From NCBI GenBank assembly GCA_002474415.1, contig DLQV01000128.1, positions 281-5,361 of the forward strand: a stretch of DNA of 5,081 nt, written 5' to 3'. Each line of letters starts with the position of its first letter. The first letter of the stretch is position 1. This DNA comes from Lachnospiraceae bacterium UBA7598. GTDB lineage: Bacteria; Bacillota; Clostridia; Lachnospirales; Lachnospiraceae. The notes beneath the pieces were generated by a model that saw only the letters and a program-made list of their open reading frames with translations, did no database searches and had not been told where the DNA came from. This document shows, in pieces, positions 1 through 5,081 of this stretch. Both the position numbers and the translations under genes were made by a program.

Positions 1-755
1 CTTGTCTTGTATCCAAGTTCTGTTACCACCCAGTCATACAGCGGTCTGTGATCTTCAAACTCCAGAGTACAGATGGAATGGGTAATTCCCTCGATTGCAT
101 CCTCAATCGGATGTGCAAAATCATACATCGGATAAATACACCACTTGTCTCCGGTATTGTGATGTGTCATATGTGCCACACGATAAAGAATCGGATCTCT
201 CATATTGATATTGGAAGAAGTCATATCGATCCGTGCACGAAGCACACGACTTCCATCCTCACATTTTCCTTCTTTCATTTCTTCAAACAGCGCAAGATTT
301 TCCTCTACGCTTCTTTTTGCATATGGATCTTCTTTTCCAGGTTCTGTCAGAGTTCCGCGATACTCACGAATTTCGTCTGCCGACAGATCGGATACATATG
401 CTTTTCCCTTTTTAATCAGTTTGATCGCTGCTTCATACATCTGATCGAAATAATTTGATGCAAAAAAGAGACGATCTCCCCAATCCGCTCCAAGCCACTT
501 TACATCTTCCTTAATAGACTCTACAAACTCAAGTTTTTCTTTCGTCGGGTTGGTGTCATCAAAACGAAGATTAAATTCTCCTCCGTATTTTTTGGCTAAC
601 CCTGAATTTAAAAGAATGGACTTGGCATGTCCAATATGCAGATATCCGTTTGGTTCCGGTGGAAAACGGGTCTTTACCGTCTTGCAATGTCCTTCTGCCA
701 AATCCTTCTCAATAATCTGTTCAATAAAATTTTTGGAAATCGTTTCATTTTCCAT
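1..755 (-). CDS. glnS: glutaminyl-tRNA synthetase, N-terminal part (gene runs off the left edge)
   Basis: Cytoplasmic class I aminoacyl-tRNA synthetase that charges tRNA-Gln with glutamine using ATP. The 251 codons present read very closely like the E. coli enzyme: the stretch around [18 protein letters not shown] holds the class I HIGH signature at residues 40-43, FDDTNP covers residues 65-70, and CIYPMYDF covers residues 206-213. Asp66 and Tyr211, which bind the glutamine side chain in the E. coli enzyme, are both present at the same numbers. These motifs identify GlnRS rather than GluRS. The KMSKS loop, the anticodon-binding beta-barrels and any C-terminal YqeY-like extension lie outside the window; about 300 residues are missing compared with the usual ~550. 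The ATG at 755-753 is the start because GGAGG (769-765 on this strand) lies 9 nt upstream, and the protein start aligns with the family. A consensus promoter sits just upstream. The product call is very sure. Confidence 0.97.
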   Translation of the reverse strand, partial: MENETISKNFIEQIIEKDLAEGHCKTVKTRFPPEPNGYLHIGHAKSILLNSGLAKKYGGEFNLRFDDTNPTKEKLEFVESIKEDVKWLGADWGDRLFFASNYFDQMYEAAIKLIKKGKAYVSDLSADEIREYRGTLTEPGKEDPYAKRSVEENLALFEEMKEGKCEDGSRVLRARIDMTSSNINMRDPILYRVAHMTHHNTGDKWCIYPMYDFAHPIEDAIEGITHSICTLEFEDHRPLYDWVVTELGYKT

Positions 756-790
756 GTGTCTATTCCTCCAGCACTCCTCAAATAAGAATA

Positions 791-819
791 ATTATAGGGA
801 TATTCCCGATATTTGTCAA
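791..819 (-). promoter_or_regulatory. glnS promoter, perfect sigma-A/sigma-70 consensus
   Basis: On the minus strand a perfect TTGACA (-35, 819-814) and a perfect TATAAT (-10, 796-791) are separated by exactly 17 nt. Transcription would start near 784, giving a short leader of about 29 nt that contains the glnS GGAGG site. The spacer holds a small inverted repeat (GGGA, 3 nt, TCCC), which could be a weak operator or chance. The -35 lies only about 23 nt past the stop codon of the upstream binding-protein gene. The leader is too short for a T-box riboswitch, so glnS appears to be constitutively and strongly expressed from here. Confidence 0.85.
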
Positions 820-841
820 CCAGAACGCCTCCGCGCGTCCA

Positions 842-2053
842 CTACTGTTCCTGCCCTTTTTCGGATGCAACAATTCCATCCAGCGTACGTGTTGAAAAAT
901 AAGCAATCGGTTTCTTTCCCTCTCTTATCTTTTCTTCCATTTTCTTTACCCGGTCACCAGTTCCGGACGCCACACTTTTTCCCAGTGCAGAAACTTTAAC
1001 AGCACCCTGTTCATATCCACCATTCCAGTTCTGTTCCATATAACGGCCATTCATTTTTGCATCAAACAATTCTGTATAATAAACGGACCACACACTGACC
1101 ACGGAAGTCAGCACGGCCTGTCCTGCCGTCTGGCGCATATCGGCATTTCTTCCGACGGCATATACACATTTGCCACTTTCTTTTGCATTTTCCGCCATCT
1201 GCATAACGGCATCCAGGTCCGTATTTGCCGCAAGAACCACACATCCGCTCCGGATCAGATCTCCGGCTGCAGTTGCCTCCGCATCACTGTTATCCCAGGC
1301 ATCAATATATTCTACCTGCAAAGTAACCTTTTTATATGCCGACTTCACACCAAGGTAATATGCATTGATGTCTGCACGGACATCATCATTTTCTTCCGCA
1401 GCTACATACCCCAGCTTTACATTTTTATTTTCATCAAAACTTTTCGAAGGAATTTTCTTTTTTTCTTCCAGCTTAGCCACTTTCATTCCGGCAGCAATGC
1501 CAGCCACATAAGAGGCCTCACATGTATTCATATGTACGTTGTAAAGATTTGTAAGTTCTGTTCCATCCTCGTTGGTTGTATTTTGTGTCTTGGAATCGTT
1601 CACTACCACAAAGTCAACTTCCGGGTTCTTCTCTGCCTCACTTTTTATGGCATCCTCATACATGGCACTGTTTGCAATAATCAGTTCACAGCCCTGTTTG
1701 ATCAGACTGTTTACTGCATCTTTACAGCCATCATTGGCCCCCACACGTTCTTTCCAGACGATGTCCTGTTCCGGAATCCCGGTATTTTCTGCTGCTGCCC
1801 GGATTCCATCAATATGTGCCATAGAATAGCTTTCCGTCTCATCTCCGTTTAAGATAACTCCAATCCATCCTTTGGAATCTTCCTCATTTTCCTGCAAAAG
1901 ATCCTCTTTTGTCTCCGCAATCTGCGGTTTCTCTTCCTGTTCCTGTTTTATTTTTGCTTCTTTGTTTTCTGATTCTTTCTGTGTCCCACTGATACCTGCC
2001 ATACAAACCAAAACTGCTAATACAAGTAAAACACTTAAGAATTTCTTCTTCAT
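842..2053 (-). CDS. exported Bmp/PnrA-like solute-binding protein (ABC-type, type 1 periplasmic-binding fold)
   Basis: 403 residues from the ATG at 2053. Residues 1 to ~23 form a signal peptide: KKK, then a hydrophobic stretch ending LVLAVLVCMAGISG. The only Cys there is preceded by Val-Leu-Val, not the usual Leu-Ala/Ser-Gly/Ala lipobox, so lipidation is uncertain. Residues ~24-61 are a Glu/Lys/Gln-rich linker of surface-lipoprotein type. From ~62 (GWIGVILNGDETESYSMAHI) the pattern is that of the Bmp family (PF02608): a SY...GI segment in the first lobe, SYVAGIAAG near residue 181, and EYIDAWDNSDAE near 248 followed by IRSGCVVLAANTD. Characterised relatives (PnrA of Treponema, Bmp proteins of Borrelia) bind nucleosides for ABC import; B. 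subtilis Med shares the fold but affects competence. The ligand here is not deducible. No permease or ATPase gene is nearby, so it may serve a transporter encoded elsewhere or act as a sensor. An in-frame GTG at 2074 is less likely: it has no ribosome site and would add MEKRKRV ahead of the signal peptide. The ATG is preceded by a purine-rich GAGAAAGAGAG. It follows the membrane-protein gene by 31 nt, probably in one operon. Confidence 0.85.
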   Translation of the reverse strand: MKKKFLSVLLVLAVLVCMAGISGTQKESENKEAKIKQEQEEKPQIAETKEDLLQENEEDSKGWIGVILNGDETESYSMAHIDGIRAAAENTGIPEQDIVWKERVGANDGCKDAVNSLIKQGCELIIANSAMYEDAIKSEAEKNPEVDFVVVNDSKTQNTTNEDGTELTNLYNVHMNTCEASYVAGIAAGMKVAKLEEKKKIPSKSFDENKNVKLGYVAAEENDDVRADINAYYLGVKSAYKKVTLQVEYIDAWDNSDAEATAAGDLIRSGCVVLAANTDLDAVMQMAENAKESGKCVYAVGRNADMRQTAGQAVLTSVVSVWSVYYTELFDAKMNGRYMEQNWNGGYEQGAVKVSALGKSVASGTGDRVKKMEEKIREGKKPIAYFSTRTLDGIVASEKGQEQ

Positions 2054-2084
2054 GACTCTCTTTCTCTTTTCCACTTAATATCTT

Positions 2085-2960
2085 TTATTTTACGTGCTGA
2101 TGGGTAAACAAATGATCCTGACAATACTCACGATTTCCCACACATTTACTGCAATACCGGAACTGCAGCTCCGGATTGGTCAGTTCCGTTCTTCCACAGA
2201 TTGCACATTTGTGCCGTGCGATTCCGGAACCCGGACGCGGCTGACTGAACTGTGCCCGGAACTCTTTCTGACGTTTCTTCTGCTTTCCGGATAACCGGGT
2301 CTTCATTGCATGGAAAAACCAGAACATATTGAGCACCGGAACCACGATCTGCACACAGTTTAAAATTCCGACAAGGATTCCCATTCCGGTTCCATAACTT
2401 CCGATTCCAATGGAAAACATGCGAACCACCTGGTATCCCAGATACACCAGTTCAAAAAGTAACATCCATTTCATTTTGATCGGAAGGACAAAATACAGGC
2501 GCACTTCTCCTTCCGGCATACACATGGCAAGTGCCAGCAGCATGGACATCAGAATATAGTACGTTGAAAGATATGGAGAAAAACCATATCCGAGCAGAAT
2601 TTTTGTGACAATATAGACAATAATTCCTGCAAAATCACACAGAATTACACTTCCCCACAAAAATACGTTCATACGAAATGTTCCAAGCATGGATTCCAGT
2701 GAACTGCCCCACATAAGAACACAGAAAAGAAATAAAATTCCAAAAATATCCAGTGATGCCGTCGGTGTAAAAATCCATGTCACCACTCTCCAGAGCTGTC
2801 CGTGCAGAATTCTGCCCATATCAAAACTCATATAACTCATAAGGCCGGGTGCTGTCAGTTGAACAACATATCCGATCACCTGTGCAAGCACAAAATACCT
2901 GCTCAGATTGGCGACCGCATGACGTCCCCATTTGCGCTCCAGTTTATCCATCCAATTCAT
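2085..2960 (-). CDS. rhomboid-like polytopic membrane protein, apparently non-catalytic, with C-terminal Cys/His (zinc-ribbon-like) tail
   Basis: 291 residues with about six hydrophobic segments: roughly 22-43, 57-84 (may be split), 97-122, 131-148, 155-180 and 190-217. The LWRVVTWIFTP motif (56-66), followed by GSSLESMLGTFRMNVFLWG (85-103), matches the L1 loop and TM2-TM3 pattern of rhomboid proteases. PEGEVRLYFVLPIKMKW (149-165) matches the stretch after rhomboid TM4. However, where TM4 should carry the GxSG serine the protein reads STYYILMSMLLALAM, and where TM6 should carry the catalytic His it reads GTGMGILVGILN. It is therefore probably a pseudo-rhomboid, with a scaffold or quality-control role rather than proteolysis (inference). 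A basic linker (222-235) leads to a cytosolic-looking tail with CAIC (252-255), CSKC (270-273), C280, H283, H287 and H289, enough ligands for one or two zinc ions. The ATG at 2960 has AGGAG 8 nt upstream. The gene heads a likely two-gene unit with the binding-protein gene. The family pattern is clear; the function is not known. Confidence 0.8.
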   Translation of the reverse strand: MNWMDKLERKWGRHAVANLSRYFVLAQVIGYVVQLTAPGLMSYMSFDMGRILHGQLWRVVTWIFTPTASLDIFGILFLFCVLMWGSSLESMLGTFRMNVFLWGSVILCDFAGIIVYIVTKILLGYGFSPYLSTYYILMSMLLALAMCMPEGEVRLYFVLPIKMKWMLLFELVYLGYQVVRMFSIGIGSYGTGMGILVGILNCVQIVVPVLNMFWFFHAMKTRLSGKQKKRQKEFRAQFSQPRPGSGIARHKCAICGRTELTNPELQFRYCSKCVGNREYCQDHLFTHQHVK

Positions 2961-3027
2961 AAATCTGTCTCCTGTCTACATAGAATAAATATATGGTTAC
3001 GGTAATTTTCAACCTTTCTGTCAAACA

Positions 3028-3057
3028 ATTATACGGTTTTCAATTCCCTCTTGTCAA
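3028..3057 (-). promoter_or_regulatory. promoter for the rhomboid-like / binding-protein operon
   Basis: On the minus strand a perfect TTGACA (3057-3052) and a perfect TATAAT (3033-3028) are separated by 18 nt. Start of transcription is expected near 3021, giving a leader of about 60 nt before the ATG at 2960. A second TTGACA at 3024-3019 lacks a good -10 at the right distance. This is the leftward half of the divergent intergenic region. Confidence 0.75.
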
Positions 3058-3109
3058 CGCAGCGGCACGTTCTTTCCAACATTTTATAAAATCTTTATCT
3101 TTTCAATCG

Positions 3110-3138
3110 TTGTCTTTTGTCAATTCTTGTCGTATAAT
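3110..3138 (+). promoter_or_regulatory. probable promoter for the activase gene
   Basis: On the plus strand TATAAT (3133-3138) lies 17 nt downstream of TTGTCT (3110-3115), a 4-of-6 match to the -35 consensus. The upstream A/T stretch, including a 12-bp palindrome ATTTTATAAAAT at 3081-3092, could serve as an UP-like element. Transcription would start near 3145, giving a leader of about 65 nt. TTGTC occurs three times here (3110, 3117, 3127), so the -35 choice rests on spacing. A second TATAAT at 3171-3176 has no adequate -35 and sits inside the inverted repeat described separately. Confidence 0.6.
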
Positions 3139-3163
3139 GTTTTAGGTTTTGTTTTGAAATCAT

Positions 3164-3180
3164 ACTTATTTATAATAAGT
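3164..3180. repeat. 17-bp inverted repeat in the activase leader, possible operator
   Basis: ACTTATT (3164-3170), 3-nt centre TAT, AATAAGT (3174-3180): perfect 7-bp arms. It lies about 20 nt downstream of the predicted transcription start and 17 nt before the GGAGG of the activase gene. This position suits a repressor operator acting by roadblock. As RNA the stem would be weak because it is A/U-rich. It does not fit the Rex, CcpA or PerR consensus well, so no regulator is proposed. Chance occurrence in AT-rich DNA is possible. Confidence 0.45.
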
Positions 3181-3209
3181 TTAGTTACTTACACATGGAG
3201 GTTACATTT

Positions 3210-5081
3210 ATGAGTGACAAGCAGTTACATAAACTTGGAATTGATATCGGTTCCACTACCGTCAAAATTGCAATCCTCGACTCACAGGACAACATCCTGT
3301 TTTCCGACTACGAGCGTCATTTTGCAAATATTCAGGAGACACTGGCGTCCTTAATTGCCAAAGCATCCAAAGAGCTTGGAGATCTGTCTGTTTCTCCTGT
3401 CATCACCGGATCGGGCGGACTGACCCTTGCAAAGCATCTGGAAGTTCCGTTTACGCAGGAGGTTATTGCAGTATCTACTGCTCTCACTCATTATGCGCCA
3501 CAGACCGATGTCGCAATTGAGCTCGGCGGAGAAGATGCCAAGATCATCTATTTCGAGGGCGGTAATGTTGAGCAGCGTATGAACGGTATCTGTGCCGGTG
3601 GTACAGGCTCTTTCATTGATCAGATGGCATCTCTGATCCAGACCGATGCTTCCGGATTAAATGAATATGCCAAAAATTACAAAGCAATCTACCCGATTGC
3701 CGCGCGCTGTGGTGTATTTGCCAAGACCGATATCCAGCCACTCATCAACGAGGGGGCAACCCGCGAAGATCTGTCTGCCTCCATTTTCCAGGCAGTTGTC
3801 AATCAGACGATCAGCGGACTTGCCTGTGGTAAGCCGATCCGCGGACACGTGGCATTTCTCGGTGGTCCTCTGCACTTTTTATCCGAACTGAAAGCAGCAT
3901 TTATCCGCACATTGAATCTCGATGACGAGCATGCAATTACACCGAAAAATTCACATCTGTTTGCAGCGATCGGTTCCGCATTAAATTATAAAGAAGACGT
4001 AGAAACTACACTGGGTTCCCTGCAGCAGCGTCTTTCTACCGGCATTAAGCTGGAGTTTGAGGTTGCCCGTCTGGACCCGCTTTTTGCCAGCAAGGAAGAT
4101 TATGATGCTTTCACCAAAAGGCACGGAAACAACCACGTAGAAACCGGTGACCTGAAGAATTATTCCGGAAACTGCTATCTCGGTATTGACGCCGGTTCCA
4201 CTACAACAAAGATTGCACTTGTCAGCGAGGACGGAAAACTTTTATATTCTTTCTATGACAACAATAACGGAAGCCCGCTTGCAACTGCTATCCGTTCCAT
4301 TCAGGAAATTTATCGTCTATTGCCGGAGAGTGCACACATCGTACATTCCTGCTCGACCGGATACGGGGAAGCACTTTTGAAAGCAGCATTGATGCTTGAT
4401 GACGGCGAGGTAGAAACCGTCGCCCATTACTATGCCGCTGCTTTCTTCGACCCAAAAGTTGACTGTATTTTGGACATCGGCGGTCAGGACATGAAATGTA
4501 TCAAGATCAAGAACCAGACCGTAGACTCGGTTCAGTTAAACGAAGCATGTTCTTCCGGCTGCGGTTCTTTCATTGAAACTTTTGCAAAATCCTTAAACTT
4601 CACGGTGCAGGATTTCGCCAAAGAAGCACTGTTTGCCAAACATCCGATCGACCTTGGTACCCGCTGTACCGTATTTATGAACTCAAAGGTAAAACAGGCA
4701 CAGAAGGAAGGGGCCTCCGTTGCCGATATCTCTGCCGGACTTGCCTACTCTGTAATCAAAAACGCATTGTTTAAGGTGATCAAACTGTCCGATGCCAAAG
4801 ATCTCGGAGAAAATATTGTCGTTCAGGGTGGTACTTTCTACAATGACGCCGTTCTTCGCAGTTTTGAAAAAATTGCCGGCGTTCATGCAACCCGTCCGGA
4901 CATTGCCGGAATCATGGGTGCTTTTGGTGCCGCACTGATTGCCCGCGAACGTCACGAAGCCGGCTATCAGACAACAATGCTGTCCATCGAACAGATCAAT
5001 AAACTGTCCTATACTACCAAGCTTGCACGCTGCCAGGGATGTACGAACCATTGTCTGCTGACAATCAATAAGTTTTCCGAC
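3210..5081 (+). CDS. tandem-domain acyl-CoA dehydratase activase (BadF/BadG/BcrA/BcrD/HgdC family), N-terminal 624 codons, runs off the right edge
   Basis: Activases of this family are ATP-hydrolysing [4Fe-4S] proteins that push an electron at very low potential into a partner iron-sulfur enzyme such as a 2-hydroxyacyl-CoA dehydratase. Two ASKHA-fold units follow each other. Unit 1: phosphate loop [14 protein letters not shown] (9-21), GSGG (67-70), ELGGEDAK (104-111), CAGGTGSF from C128, [10 protein letters not shown] with C167, and FLGGP near 217. Unit 2: [13 protein letters not shown] (325-337), STGYG (382-386), DIGGQDMK (422-429), CSSGCGSF from C447, TRCTVF with C486, and VQGGTFYND near 538. 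The cysteine pairs C128/C167 and C447/C486 match the two positions that hold the bridging cluster in HgdC-type dimers. A further cluster C608-x2-C611-x3-C615 starts just before the edge. Single-unit activases are about 260-330 residues; this arrangement fits the large (~1,400-residue) anaerobe proteins whose C-terminal half carries DUF2229/HgdB-like domains, expected off-window. The ATG at 3210 has GGAGG 8 nt upstream; an in-frame ATG at 3195 has no ribosome site. The partner enzyme and substrate are unknown. The family call is very sure. Confidence 0.93.
   Translation, partial: MSDKQLHKLGIDIGSTTVKIAILDSQDNILFSDYERHFANIQETLASLIAKASKELGDLSVSPVITGSGGLTLAKHLEVPFTQEVIAVSTALTHYAPQTDVAIELGGEDAKIIYFEGGNVEQRMNGICAGGTGSFIDQMASLIQTDASGLNEYAKNYKAIYPIAARCGVFAKTDIQPLINEGATREDLSASIFQAVVNQTISGLACGKPIRGHVAFLGGPLHFLSELKAAFIRTLNLDDEHAITPKNSHLFAAIGSALNYKEDVETTLGSLQQRLSTGIKLEFEVARLDPLFASKEDYDAFTKRHGNNHVETGDLKNYSGNCYLGIDAGSTTTKIALVSEDGKLLYSFYDNNNGSPLATAIRSIQEIYRLLPESAHIVHSCSTGYGEALLKAALMLDDGEVETVAHYYAAAFFDPKVDCILDIGGQDMKCIKIKNQTVDSVQLNEACSSGCGSFIETFAKSLNFTVQDFAKEALFAKHPIDLGTRCTVFMNSKVKQAQKEGASVADISAGLAYSVIKNALFKVIKLSDAKDLGENIVVQGGTFYNDAVLRSFEKIAGVHATRPDIAGIMGAFGAALIARERHEAGYQTTMLSIEQINKLSYTTKLARCQGCTNHCLLTINKFSD

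Noticed and set aside
48..458. Plus-strand open frames over the left end (also 205-444 and 233-415)
   Set aside because: They lie antisense to the strongly conserved glnS coding sequence and have no family-like composition or ribosome site.
822..840. GC-rich hairpin as an intrinsic terminator of the Bmp-like gene
   Set aside because: The 6-bp stem includes a G-T pair and is not followed by a T-run; the next bases are the glnS -35 region.
550..999. Plus-strand open frame of 149 codons
   Set aside because: It spans the start of glnS, the intergenic promoter and the end of the Bmp-like gene, all on the other strand; the translation is not protein-like.
1532..1852. Plus-strand open frames inside the Bmp-like gene (also 1170-1358, 1572-1829, 1872-2078)
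   Set aside because: Antisense shadows of a well-supported coding region, without ribosome sites.
2054..2074. GTG start at 2074 for the Bmp-like protein
   Set aside because: No Shine-Dalgarno precedes it, and it puts seven charged residues before a complete signal peptide that begins at the ATG at 2053.
3081..3092. 12-bp palindrome ATTTTATAAAAT as an operator
   Set aside because: Pure A/T palindromes of this length are common by chance in such intergenic DNA; it is mentioned only as a possible UP-like element.
4683..5051. Minus-strand open frame of 122 codons under the activase (also 3657-3875)
   Set aside because: The plus-strand frame carries continuous, recognisable activase motifs; these are antisense shadows.

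Overview
The window looks like chromosomal core or near-core DNA from a low-to-moderate GC, anaerobic, Gram-positive bacterium of the Clostridia, most likely a Lachnospiraceae-type gut organism. The basis is: strong GGAGG-type Shine-Dalgarno sites, near-consensus TTGACA/TATAAT promoters, a Bmp/PnrA-type extracytoplasmic binding protein, a GlnRS, and a large tandem-domain activator of the 2-hydroxyacyl-CoA dehydratase (BadF/BadG/HgdC) family typical of strict anaerobes. The species assignment is inference. No RNA gene, insertion sequence, CRISPR array or phage-like gene was seen.

Layout, left to right. (1) 1-755, minus strand: the N-terminal 251 codons of glutaminyl-tRNA synthetase (glnS), running off the left edge. 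It has its own consensus promoter (791-819) in the 86-bp gap behind it. (2) 842-2053, minus strand: an exported Bmp/PnrA-like solute-binding protein with an unusual, non-canonical lipobox. (3) 2085-2960, minus strand, 31 bp upstream of (2): a polytopic membrane protein with a rhomboid-like fold pattern that lacks the GxSG serine and catalytic histidine, and carries a C-terminal Cys/His cluster that looks zinc-binding. (4) 2961-3209: a divergent intergenic region with one sigma-A-type promoter in each direction and a 17-bp inverted repeat in the leader of the rightward gene. (5) 3210-5081, plus strand: the first 624 codons of a tandem ASKHA-fold, [4Fe-4S]-type activase, running off the right edge.

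Genes (3) and (2) probably form a two-gene transcription unit: a membrane protein followed by a secreted binding protein, with no ABC permease or ATPase in the window. glnS may be read from its own promoter and by read-through, because no convincing terminator separates it from (2). The activase is transcribed away from the others and is functionally unrelated to them as far as can be seen.

Nothing here is clearly a new system. The points most worth a second look are the apparent pseudo-rhomboid with a metal-binding tail paired with an orphan Bmp-like protein, and the double activase with two complete sets of cluster cysteines.
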